From Planctomycetaceae bacterium (GTDB taxonomy: Bacteria > Planctomycetota > Planctomycetia > Pirellulales > Thermoguttaceae), in NCBI GenBank assembly GCA_031283825.1, contig JAITAZ010000486.1:1-6585 (forward strand): a stretch of 6,585 nucleotides of DNA, given 5' to 3'. Shown in pieces: positions 1-6,461 of this stretch. The translations under genes and the position numbers were made by a program. How positions within the stretch are numbered: the stretch's first letter is position 1; every line of letters starts with the position of its first letter. The notes beneath the pieces were generated by a model. That model had not been told where the DNA came from. It did not search any database and saw nothing but the letters and a program-made list of their open reading frames with translations.

Positions 1-154
1 ATACATCTATCGACAAACCAGTCAACTATTCATTAGACGTTAGATAGGAAGTGTTGCAAAATACTGCGGAAAAATATTTATTTTGTTCGCTTTGATTGCT
101 TATGTTTTTATTCTCCAGCGGATTTTCCTTTTTTGAAAAAATTTTGTGCTTAAA

Positions 155-162
155 AAGGAGGG
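155..162 (+). promoter_or_regulatory. strong Shine-Dalgarno sequence
   Basis: AAGGAGGG lies 9 bases before the ATG at 172 and is a near-perfect match to the anti-Shine-Dalgarno sequence. It supports that ATG as a start. It stands out because none of the three minus-strand reading frames in this window has any purine-rich site ahead of its start. In an A-rich stretch a chance match is possible. Confidence 0.4.
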
Positions 163-171
163 AAAAACGAA

Positions 172-294
172 ATGTGTACCCATGAAAATTGGGGTAATAT
201 AGATTTTAATTCTATCCCTCTATTGACATGCTCAATAGTCTGTAATATGATGTATCCATGTTTGGTCAATGTTCGCTTTTGGCGGAGTTGGTAG
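172..294 (+). CDS. possible 40-residue cysteine-containing small protein
   Basis: This is an ATG-to-TAG reading frame of 40 codons, preceded by AAGGAGGG at good spacing. The product starts MCTHENWGNID and ends VRFWRSW; it has four cysteines (residues 2, 20, 24 and 30) and a moderately hydrophobic middle (about residues 15-33). I do not recognise it. It could be a leader peptide, a microprotein, or the surviving start of a broken gene. A near-consensus promoter (223-251) sits inside the frame, so at most one of the two signals may matter. No clear promoter was found upstream: TTGCAA at 54-59 has only a poor -10 partner. The ribosome binding site is the main support; codon evidence is too short to judge. 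Confidence 0.3.
   Translation: MCTHENWGNIDFNSIPLLTCSIVCNMMYPCLVNVRFWRSW
223..251 (+). promoter_or_regulatory. near-consensus sigma-70-type promoter
   Basis: TTGACA (223-228) and TATGAT (246-251) are separated by exactly 17 bases, giving 11 of 12 consensus positions. Transcription would start near 258 and run rightwards into a region with no confident gene, so the product could be a small RNA, a short peptide, or the decayed gene at 573-830. It overlaps the 40-codon frame at 172-294. Confidence 0.5.
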
Positions 295-572
295 TTTGGC
301 GAAGTGGGGTCAAAATAACGATTACTTTGTAATCAAAAATTCAAAATCACGTTTTCACAACCAAATTAAATCCAGTCAAATCAAAAAATGTATCTTGATA
401 AAATATCAAAAAATCATAACGGAAAAATTCATACGCAGTATTTGCTTTGGCACTCATGTCGCGATGCTTCAATGCAACTGATTGTTCTTTTTTTAATTCT
501 CATTTTAATTGAAGGTAGAGGGGGGTTAATAACTTCTTAAACGGTTAATAAAAACCGACAACTCATTATAAC
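295..572. other. AT-rich stretch without a supported gene
   Basis: I see no convincing gene here. A 70-codon frame opens at 269 but has no ribosome binding site, and its Lys/Asn/Ile-rich content is what AT-rich DNA gives by chance. A T-run at 486-494 follows the end of that frame, but no good stem precedes it, so I do not call a terminator. Two copies of GGTTAATAA start 19 bases apart (524 and 543), the second within a weak 5-bp hairpin (542-557). They could be a protein-binding site, but nothing confirms that. Confidence 0.5.
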
Positions 573-830
573 ATGTCAACCGCTGTTCCACGAACTCGCC
601 AGCAAAAGTGTTCCACAAACGCTTGTACTTGACCCAACATTGTTTACGTTTATGTTTGACCGCTCATTAAAGCGGCAGAATATGTAGAAATGGGCTATCC
701 CGCAACAACCTCGGTCGCCACCGTAGTGTCTGCCCAAAGTGACCGCCAGAGATTAAATAACGCCGTCGATGAAATCCGTGACGAAATATTCACCGATCAC
801 CTACTCACACGCCGATATAATGAAAAATAA
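573..830 (+). pseudogene. decayed or recoded small gene with two in-frame TGA codons
   Basis: One frame runs from ATG 573 to TAA 828-830, interrupted only by TGA at 630-632 and 657-659. The part after the second TGA (660-830, 56 codons) looks coding. GC is about 47%, against roughly one third in the flanks. First codon positions are rich in G and A, and about half of the third positions are G or C, with GCC, ACC and GTC frequent. The peptide has a plausible amphipathic, charged C-terminus (around RLNNAVDEIRDEI). An internal ATG at 690 could give a 46-residue product. The upper part starts MSTAVPRTRQQ. A second reading is a shift to the +1 frame near 607 and back near 660, since that frame is open from 607 to 684. 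I do not recognise the family. It is probably the remnant of a transferred gene. Confidence 0.35.
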
Positions 831-1040
831 CAATAGACGGAATATCTACAGCCCCGTAGCCTAGGGTGTGTAAAATTGATTTCAAAACCTTTTGTGAAAC
901 TATAAATTCAAAATCCGTAACATATTTTTTATACGTCAGTTATGCAAACAACATAACATAAAAAATTACACGCAAGCAGTATTAAGATTAAAGACTAATG
1001 ACTCAAAAATAAAACAAGATATTTTACTGAATAGTTACCA
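831..1040. other. AT-rich spacer downstream of the kinase gene
   Basis: No open frame of note was seen on either strand. The stretch lies between the stop of the kinase (1041, minus) and the stop of the decayed frame (830, plus), so the two units converge here. An imperfect inverted repeat around 880-900 (TTTCAAAA against TTTTGTGAAA) is the only stem-like structure and lacks a clear T-run, so no terminator is called. The motif CCCCGTAGCCTAGGG near 852-866 is GC-rich relative to its surroundings and could be the end of a dispersed repeat. Confidence 0.45.
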
Positions 1041-4000
1041 TTATTTTCCTTTTCCTATCCATTTTTCTAGGGCTTGTTTTAATTTGGTTGGGTCTATTGG
1101 TTTTGTTAGGTGATCGTCCATTCCAGACTCTATACTTTTTTTATAATCAATATCCATTGCGTTTGCAGTCATCGCTAGAATGGGAGCTTTTGCTGCTTTG
1201 GGTTTGTTTAATTTTCTTATTTCTTTCGCCGCCGTTAGACCGTCCATTACCGGCATTTGAACATCCATCAGAATTAAGTCGAAATCTTTCTTTTGCACCG
1301 CTTCCACCGCCTCAAGACCATTATTCGCAATCTCTAAATCTACGCCCAATAATTTTAAAATCTCTTTCGCTACAAGCTGATTTATTTTGTTATCCTCAAC
1401 CAAAAGTATCTTCTTGCCCTTAATAATCGACTCTTCGCTATCTTTTGTCTGCACGATTTCAGACGATTCCTTAACCTGCGTTTTCGTCCCCACATTAAAC
1501 ACTCGACTAAACGCCTCGCTCAACGCCCTCAACGTAACCGGCTTAACCAAAAAACCGGCAATCCCAAGCTCGCGCGATTGACGTAAACACTCGCCGCGAT
1601 CATAAGCCGAAATCATCAATATCTGAGGTTGATCAACGATTTCCGGCGAAACTCTAATTCGTCGTATCGTTTCAATTCCATCCAGACGCGGCATCTTCCA
1701 ATCAATAAGAGTTAAATCATAAAGATTGTTATTCTTCGCCGCATTAAACAACGCCGCTATCGCCGTCTCGCCAGAATCAACTAAATCTACTCGCATCGAT
1801 AACGAAACTATCAACGTCCGCAAATGCTCCCTCGCAACCGGATCGTCGTCGGCGACTAAAATCCGTCGTCCTGCAAAATTTGTCTCCGCCGTAATTTTGT
1901 TGTCTGTTTCAACCGCCGCCTTCGTAAACGGCAACACAAACCAAAACACCGAACCTCGACCAAGTTGACTCTTAACCCCAATCGTTCCGCCCATCAACTC
2001 AACAAGATTTTTCACTATCACGAGTCCAAGTCCCGTTCCTCCGTACTTTCGCGTCGTCGAACCGTCCGCCTGCGTAAAAGACTTGAAAAGATTAGATACC
2101 TGCTCGTCCGTCATGCCAATTCCCGTGTCGAATACTTCAAACGTCAACAACGTAACATCACTCGAATCATTATGTAAAATTCCATTCCACTCTGGATTGT
2201 CTTCCAACTCGCCTCCAGACTTTATATCCATTACGCCCGATTGTCTCGACGACAATTCATTATCGTTACATTTATTATTCGTCTTAAAAACAATATCGAC
2301 GTTAATCGTAACGCTTCCTTTCTCCGTGAATTTGACGGCATTGTTTACGAGATTTGTCAAGATTTGTCTTAATCGCGTTGGATCGCCGATCAAATGATCA
2401 TAGACTCGTTCCGAAACGTTTGTCTGTAACTTTAGCCCTTTATCTTTTGCTCTAATATCGACAACGTCAACGATGTCCCGCAACACTTCTGAAAGATGAA
2501 ATTGAATATTCTCCAACTCAATTTTGCCCGCTTCGATTTTTGAAAAGTCTAATATATCATCAATAATTTCGAGCAGATTAGTTGTTGCCGTTTGCGTTTT
2601 TATCAGATAATCGCGTTGTTTACTTGTCAATTCAGTTTGTAAACAGAGATATGTCATTCCTAGAATAGCATTCATTGGCGTTCTTATTTCGTGGCTCATT
2701 CTTGCGAGAAATTCGCCTTTTGCCCGCGTTCCTTCTTCTGCCAAATCGCGGGCGATTTTCATTGCTCTTTCCGATTTTTTCAATTCAGAAATATCTACTT
2801 CCCAGCACAACCACGACTGTTCGCCGTCATATTGAATAGATTGATACGTCATCAGAAAATCGCGAATTACGCCGTCCGCGCAATGCAGTTGCACCGGACG
2901 ATTAATAACCGTCGGTTTCATTTGCAACTCTTTTTCGATTGCAATACGATCCGTTTGATTAACGTACAAGTTCCGAGACGAATCGCCGATTTTTGTTCCG
3001 TGCATTGTTGCTAATGGTTTATTTTGCAATTTCAAAATTCCATTTGTCGTAATGACAACTCCCGTCGGACTCGTTTCAAAAATTCTTTTCATCAACGCTT
3101 GTTCTGTTTCGAGCGATTCTCTTGTTTTTCGTCTCATAATAGCCGCCGCGACCAACATTCCTGCCGAGCGTAATATTGCTATTTCGACTTCGTTCCAAGT
3201 TCTTTCGTGTACGCAATCGTTAAAGCCGATGAATCCCCAGAGTTCGTCGTTGAACATAATCGGCGCGACTAAAATAGAAACGATTCCTTGCGGTTTCAGT
3301 TGATTCTGTTCCGATTGAGGCATCAGACGAACAAGATTATTGACACATTTTCCCGCCGACAAAATATCGTGCCAAGTTGGAATAGCCTCGTCGAAAGGAA
3401 TATCGACGGTGTAATTGCCGTTGCGCGGAGGGGCGGAGTTTGCCGACCATTCATGGAGTTGAGTCGTGTAGAGCCGACCATCTTTGCCGGTGTGATTTTT
3501 CCAGACATAAACGCGGTCAACGCCGGTCGCGTTGCCTAGAATTTCAAGAGTTCGCCAAACTTGTTTTGCGAAATCTTCGTTTTCGTCGAGTAGAATTTTC
3601 GCAACTTCGTTTGTTGCCGACGTTAATTTATCGCGGATTTCTAGTGATTTTTCGGTTTCTTTGATTTTTGTAATATCTTGAATAGAGCCTCCAGCGCGAA
3701 TCGGCGCGCCATCGACGTCAACAGCGAAAGCGAGTCCGTGAACGTGAATCCAGATCGGCGAGTTATTTATTTTAGATTTTATTCGGCAGATATAATCAAT
3801 ATTGCCGCCGCTTGCACCGTTAAAAAATTCTTGAAGACGTTTACCGACTGATTCAACGTCGTCGGGAAAAATATATTGAAGCCAGTTATCGAGCGTGATA
3901 TTATTAACGTCATCGCGGGAGTATCCGTAACGTTCGAAAAAACCGTGAACAAAACTAAATGTTCGTGTTTCTACATCGCAATTCCAAACGCCGATACCGG

Positions 4001-4088
4001 ACAAGCTCAATATTTTGCTAACGCTAAATCTATTATTAGACGACGCTTTGTCGGACGAATTATTAGGCGGATTTAAAAACCATGTCAT
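1041..4088 (-). CDS. soluble hybrid sensor histidine kinase (PAS-GAF-PAS-HisKA-HATPase-REC-REC)
   Basis: This 1015-residue kinase autophosphorylates on histidine and should relay phosphate to its own receiver domains. Domains in order: PAS about 25-142 (ends SIQDITKIKE); GAF about 155-320, with GFIGFNDCVHERTW at 285-298; second PAS about 328-438; HisKA 455-520, H-box SHEIRTPMN with phosphoacceptor His466; HATPase_c about 565-722, with N-box around Asn583, G1 DTGIGM at 654-659 and G2 GGTGLGL at 683-689; REC1 741-865, with Asp747/748, phosphoacceptor Asp796, Ser827 and Lys849; REC2 892-1010, with Glu898/Asp899, phosphoacceptor Asp942, Thr974 and Lys996. All key catalytic residues are present, so it should be active. 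No signal peptide or membrane segment is seen, so it is likely cytoplasmic; the PAS and GAF domains probably sense a small molecule or redox/light cue. A polar insert (604-642) interrupts the ATPase domain. There is no C-terminal HPt and no partner gene nearby. The ATG at 4088 is chosen because an in-frame TAA lies shortly upstream; no Shine-Dalgarno is visible. Confidence 0.96.
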   Translation of the reverse strand: MTWFLNPPNNSSDKASSNNRFSVSKILSLSGIGVWNCDVETRTFSFVHGFFERYGYSRDDVNNITLDNWLQYIFPDDVESVGKRLQEFFNGASGGNIDYICRIKSKINNSPIWIHVHGLAFAVDVDGAPIRAGGSIQDITKIKETEKSLEIRDKLTSATNEVAKILLDENEDFAKQVWRTLEILGNATGVDRVYVWKNHTGKDGRLYTTQLHEWSANSAPPRNGNYTVDIPFDEAIPTWHDILSAGKCVNNLVRLMPQSEQNQLKPQGIVSILVAPIMFNDELWGFIGFNDCVHERTWNEVEIAILRSAGMLVAAAIMRRKTRESLETEQALMKRIFETSPTGVVITTNGILKLQNKPLATMHGTKIGDSSRNLYVNQTDRIAIEKELQMKPTVINRPVQLHCADGVIRDFLMTYQSIQYDGEQSWLCWEVDISELKKSERAMKIARDLAEEGTRAKGEFLARMSHEIRTPMNAILGMTYLCLQTELTSKQRDYLIKTQTATTNLLEIIDDILDFSKIEAGKIELENIQFHLSEVLRDIVDVVDIRAKDKGLKLQTNVSERVYDHLIGDPTRLRQILTNLVNNAVKFTEKGSVTINVDIVFKTNNKCNDNELSSRQSGVMDIKSGGELEDNPEWNGILHNDSSDVTLLTFEVFDTGIGMTDEQVSNLFKSFTQADGSTTRKYGGTGLGLVIVKNLVELMGGTIGVKSQLGRGSVFWFVLPFTKAAVETDNKITAETNFAGRRILVADDDPVAREHLRTLIVSLSMRVDLVDSGETAIAALFNAAKNNNLYDLTLIDWKMPRLDGIETIRRIRVSPEIVDQPQILMISAYDRGECLRQSRELGIAGFLVKPVTLRALSEAFSRVFNVGTKTQVKESSEIVQTKDSEESIIKGKKILLVEDNKINQLVAKEILKLLGVDLEIANNGLEAVEAVQKKDFDLILMDVQMPVMDGLTAAKEIRKLNKPKAAKAPILAMTANAMDIDYKKSIESGMDDHLTKPIDPTKLKQALEKWIGKGK

Positions 4089-4204
4089 GAATCGTGTGAT
4101 TGTAAAGAGTCTTTATTGGTCGGGTATTTGTTTTATCTTTTGAGTTTCTAATCTAATATGGGAACTTCTAAAAACCTCATGTAAAATTTATTTTTATTTG
4201 GATC

Positions 4205-4221
4205 GCGGTCGTCTCGACCGC
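4205..4221. repeat. palindrome 1 of intergenic hairpin cluster
   Basis: A 7-bp perfect stem GCGGTCG/CGACCGC with a 3-base loop. It is strongly GC-rich in an AT-rich spacer and has no T-run, so it looks like a REP-type palindrome rather than a classic terminator. Confidence 0.6.
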
Positions 4222-4240
4222 ATATTTAGGCGTTTGTCAT

Positions 4241-4257
4241 GCGGGCGGGACGCCCGC
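4241..4257. repeat. palindrome 2 of intergenic hairpin cluster
   Basis: A 7-bp all-GC stem GCGGGCG/CGCCCGC with loop GGA, 19 bases after palindrome 1 and of the same geometry (7-bp stem, 3-base loop). The similar architecture with a different sequence suggests a family of related elements. Confidence 0.65.
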
Positions 4258-4316
4258 GTTCCTTCTAAAATTAGGTAAATCTGAAATGATTTTAATTATT
4301 GTCGAATCCATTTTAT

Positions 4317-4333
4317 CGTTGCCTTCGGCAACG
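4317..4333. repeat. palindrome 3 (inside the long repeat)
   Basis: A 7-bp stem CGTTGCC/GGCAACG with loop TTC. It is conserved exactly in the inverted copy near the right edge, and abuts the next palindrome at base 4333. Confidence 0.7.
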
Positions 4334-4355
4334 CGACCTTTCGGCGAAAGGTCGC
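4333..4355. repeat. palindrome 4 (inside the long repeat)
   Basis: A 10-bp stem GCGACCTTTC/GAAAGGTCGC with loop GGC. In the right copy the distal arm ends GGTTGC instead of GGTCGC, so one pair becomes a G-T wobble and the hairpin is kept. This hints that structure, not just sequence, is maintained. Confidence 0.7.
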
Positions 4356-4388
4356 CTACCTTGATCGAATTTATAGGTCAAACCAACA

Positions 4389-4412
4389 AGAGACGCAAGG
4401 CATTGCGTCTCT
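4389..4412. repeat. palindrome 5, 10-bp stem between the two genes
   Basis: A perfect 10-bp stem AGAGACGCAA/TTGCGTCTCT with loop GGCA. It lies 57 bases past the stop of the coiled-coil gene, so it may protect or end that transcript. On the minus strand no T-run follows, so it is not a canonical intrinsic terminator. Similar AGACGCAA...TTGCGTCT palindromes occur, as far as I recall, as dispersed repeats in cyanobacteria; that comparison is from memory. Confidence 0.65.
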
Positions 4413-4468
4413 ATATTTGTTAATTTGTAACTATTCACGTTTTAATTTATAAAAATTTCCGTGAACGG

Positions 4469-6121
4469 TTATAAATTCCCTAAGTCTGTTTTTGGTTTTC
4501 TTTGTCTAAACAGATTTGAAGAATTTCCGGTTGATATTGATTTTGATGGTTTTTTATCGAACAGGTCTGAAACTTTACCGTAATTATTTGTTTTATTTCT
4601 GTCGTTTATAGAAACGCCGGCGGAGTAATTTGGCTTGCTATAAAACGGCGAAACGATTCCTGATGATTCAGATCTTCCGCCTTCTGATTTTATTTTCAGA
4701 TCATATTTATCTGCTGCGGAGCCGTAATCTTTTAGCGGCGTTGGGTTTCTCCATCCTAATTTTAGCAATAGTTCTTTCAATGAAATTTCTTTAACAGCGA
4801 GTGCTTTTGCTTTCTTTCTCATTGCGTCTTGAGCCGCCATGATTTCGGGTTCTTGTTCGCCTTCTTGAACCATTCCAATTACGATAAACGACGTATCTGC
4901 GGTAATGTTATCTAGTCCGAATATTTCGCCTCTTTTCTTTTCGTCTATTCTTCCGTCTGATATGTAGCTGTCAACTTTTCCTCCGCATTCGATAATCATA
5001 TTTTTTATATCGACGAGACTACCGAGCGAAGGGTCTCCTGCGGGATTTCCGATTTCCGGCAAGAACATGCCCGCGCCTAGAGCAATCCGTAACTTTTGAC
5101 CGCGATCCCAAATCGGCGAATGAATTACGTCGCCTACTATAATCGGATTGACCAATTGATCCATTACGATTCTAGCTTCCGAACGATGCGGTCCGAGAAC
5201 GCGGATAATTTCGATACTTGCTTTACTCGCGTGTAAGCTGACATTACGTTTACAGGCTTCGCACAAAACCGGATTATCGCCGTACAAATTCGTGTCGTAT
5301 GAAATACCGGAAATTTTCGGGTCATAAACGCTGAATGTCATTCGAGTTTCGATTCCGTCGGCGTAACCGATGTCAACGATTACTACTCTTGTGTTCAAAT
5401 CGACTACTTCGACGACGCCGTCTGGTCGATCAAAAATCGGACGTAGTAATTGACGTAATCTTGCGCCTAATTCTCCTCCGAGTTCTTCGGCTTTTTCTGC
5501 TCTTGTGCGTTCTTTTGTGGTTTCTTCGGCGGCTTTTTTGAGTTCTTCGGCGGATTTAGTTTGAATAGCGATTTTTTCGTTTTCAACATTTCCTAATCTT
5601 TCGCTGATAGTTGCGACAGTATTTTTAAAATTTGTAACTTCGTTTTTCAGATCGTCGCTTGCTCTTTGTCGTTCTTTATCGTGTTTTTGTACGACGGTTG
5701 TGTAAAGAGTTTGAAGATTTTTATAATCAGATTCGAGTTGATTCAATGCCGTTTTAGTTTGATCGTGTTCTTTTTTGGTAGCGTCGAGTTCGTCGTAGAG
5801 TCGAGAGAGTACGGCTCTGTAATCGATTTTGCCGGTGTTATCTGGCGAGTATTTCCACATATCTTTTTTGTGATTATCTTGAAATGTTTTGACTTCTAAC
5901 GCAACATTTTCAGTGCCGTCGATCAATTCTTTAAGATCGAGAGAGTCTTTAATTGCTTTTTCTTTCTCGTCGTTAGCTTGTTTAGCGGAGGACTTAGCAG
6001 CTTCTAATTCCGCCGCAACTTTTTTAGAGTTTTGATAATCTCTTATAACAAAAACGAGCATCGTTACGGCAAGAAGACAAGCAATTATCGAAAATACGTT
6101 AACAAATTGTATATTTTTCAT
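4469..6121 (-). CDS. membrane-anchored coiled-coil protein with beta-rich C-terminal domain
   Basis: The product has 550 residues. Residues 7-26 form one hydrophobic segment (FVNVFSIIACLLAVTMLVFV), a likely membrane anchor, followed by a charged Lys/Glu/Ala coiled coil (about 30-65 and 105-220). Residues about 228-418 form a compact domain: strands around DGVVEVV and TRVVIVDIGYADGIETRMTF, then a segment ending NPIIVGDVIHSP, then a region with CGGKVDSYI that ends in the strand SFIVIGMV. This pattern (a 'what is fixed by position, G-D-G, then GD-V' layout) resembles FlgT-C-like or planctomycete hypothetical domains. I recall the family but cannot name a function. A lone CEAC pair (Cys287, Cys290) could bind metal only with partners. 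The last 90 residues are Ser/Asn/Lys-rich and probably disordered. A structural or cell-envelope role is an inference. The ATG at 6121 is favoured by the anchor starting right after it; there is no Shine-Dalgarno. The gene sits between the arms of the long inverted repeat. Confidence 0.93.
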   Translation of the reverse strand: MKNIQFVNVFSIIACLLAVTMLVFVIRDYQNSKKVAAELEAAKSSAKQANDEKEKAIKDSLDLKELIDGTENVALEVKTFQDNHKKDMWKYSPDNTGKIDYRAVLSRLYDELDATKKEHDQTKTALNQLESDYKNLQTLYTTVVQKHDKERQRASDDLKNEVTNFKNTVATISERLGNVENEKIAIQTKSAEELKKAAEETTKERTRAEKAEELGGELGARLRQLLRPIFDRPDGVVEVVDLNTRVVIVDIGYADGIETRMTFSVYDPKISGISYDTNLYGDNPVLCEACKRNVSLHASKASIEIIRVLGPHRSEARIVMDQLVNPIIVGDVIHSPIWDRGQKLRIALGAGMFLPEIGNPAGDPSLGSLVDIKNMIIECGGKVDSYISDGRIDEKKRGEIFGLDNITADTSFIVIGMVQEGEQEPEIMAAQDAMRKKAKALAVKEISLKELLLKLGWRNPTPLKDYGSAADKYDLKIKSEGGRSESSGIVSPFYSKPNYSAGVSINDRNKTNNYGKVSDLFDKKPSKSISTGNSSNLFRQRKPKTDLGNL

Positions 6122-6180
6122 GATCTAATTTAAATTTGATTTATGAGGTTGGTTGATAATTTTTTAAACGACGATTGACA

Positions 6181-6318
6181 TTAATTTCGACGGAAAATTT
6201 CTCTTGTTTCAATTATATTATTGAAAACGTTGGAGAGAATATCTGTAGAGTTATCGTCAATATTTATTATCGAAATTCGACCCAACGCGATTAAAATTCT
6301 CAAAGCAAAATTTTTCAT
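6181..6318 (-). CDS. possible 45-residue hypothetical protein upstream of the coiled-coil gene
   Basis: An ATG-to-TAA frame on the same strand as the large genes, ending 59 bases before the coiled-coil start. The product begins MKNFALRILIALGRIS and ends REIFRRN. It has a hydrophobic/basic N-terminus and an acidic-to-polar middle; two arginines (7 and 14) argue against a membrane span. I do not recognise it. Support is positional: an exact TATAAT box lies 13 bases before the ATG, which would give a nearly leaderless transcript, fitting the absence of Shine-Dalgarno sites in neighbouring genes. It may be co-transcribed with the coiled-coil gene, could be a leader peptide, or could be chance. 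Confidence 0.4.
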   Translation of the reverse strand: MKNFALRILIALGRISIINIDDNSTDILSNVFNNIIETREIFRRN

Positions 6319-6331
6319 TACGATTGTAACG

Positions 6332-6337
6332 ATTATA
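6332..6337 (-). promoter_or_regulatory. candidate -10 box (TATAAT)
   Basis: An exact TATAAT on the minus strand. Transcription would begin near 6325, about 7 bases ahead of the ATG at 6318, and continue into the coiled-coil gene. There is no good -35: the 17-base position reads CTACAA and falls inside the 19-bp tandem repeat. An activator or another sigma factor would be needed if the box is real. Confidence 0.35.
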
Positions 6338-6431
6338 CAGATTCAGGGTGATAGTTGTAGTAGAGGGTGATAGTTGTAGTAGTTGTATTAGTTGTAGTAG
6401 TTGTATTAGTGGGAGAATATTTGTAACTCAT
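6333..6431 (-). other. threonine-rich 32-codon frame made by the 9-bp repeats
   Basis: ATG at 6431 to TAA at 6333. The 9-bp units are in frame and read Thr-Asn-Thr and Thr-Thr-Thr in turn, giving a Thr-rich peptide followed by a Tyr-rich tail. There is no ribosome binding site. It is most likely a by-product of the repeat, but the unit length being a multiple of three keeps the frame open. Confidence 0.12.
6345..6409. repeat. 19-bp and 9-bp tandem repeat (minisatellite)
   Basis: AGGGTGATAGTTGTAGTAG occurs twice in perfect tandem (6345-6363 and 6364-6382). It is followed by 9-bp units TTGTATTAG and TTGTAGTAG alternating at 6383-6409; TTGTAGTAG also ends each 19-bp unit. The array stops 7 bases short of the TATAAT box. 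Confidence 0.85.
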
Positions 6432-6461
6432 GTTACGCAGTAGTTGTATGTCAGTAGGCGG

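Larger units (their letters stand above)
4280..4366. repeat. left copy of a long inverted repeat
   Basis: Bases 4280-4352 are identical to the reverse complement of 6513-6585 (73 of 73). The match resumes after a 14-base indel: 4353-4366 pairs with 6486-6498 with one extra T. The outer half is AT-rich (starts TCTGAAATGATTTTAATTAT); the inner half holds two perfect palindromes (4317-4333 and 4333-4355). The copies bracket the coiled-coil gene in opposite orientations. It is likely a dispersed intergenic repeat; no transposase is present. Confidence 0.9.

Noticed and set aside
269..481. A 70-codon plus-strand frame just downstream of the TTGACA/TATGAT promoter
   Set aside because: It has no ribosome binding site and a Lys/Asn/Ile-heavy composition typical of chance frames in AT-rich DNA, and I recognise no motif. 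It would need transcript and conservation data.
484..500. T-run that could end a transcript from the 223-251 promoter
   Set aside because: No stable stem precedes it; only 3-4 bp pairings are possible in the 30 bases upstream.
573..830. Selenocysteine reading of the two TGA codons (one is preceded by Cys-Thr)
   Set aside because: No hairpin resembling a bacterial selenocysteine insertion element was identified after either TGA, and no known selenoprotein motif is evident. Decay explains it more simply.
1088..4076. Several plus-strand frames, and one minus-strand frame (3323-3520), inside the kinase gene
   Set aside because: They are shadows of the kinase coding sequence, whose domains and catalytic residues are continuous and complete on the minus strand.
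4205..4412. CRISPR-like array
   Set aside because: The palindromes differ in sequence and spacing; there is no repeated unit with regular spacers.
4434..4465. 6-bp stem TTCACG/CGTGAA just past the coiled-coil stop
   Set aside because: The loop is 20 bases and AT-rich, and no T-run follows on the minus strand, so it is too weak to call a terminator.
5335..5899. Two plus-strand frames rich in Arg/Leu or Phe/Val opposite the coiled-coil gene
   Set aside because: Their composition is the antisense image of Glu/Lys-rich coiled-coil codons; no start signals were seen.
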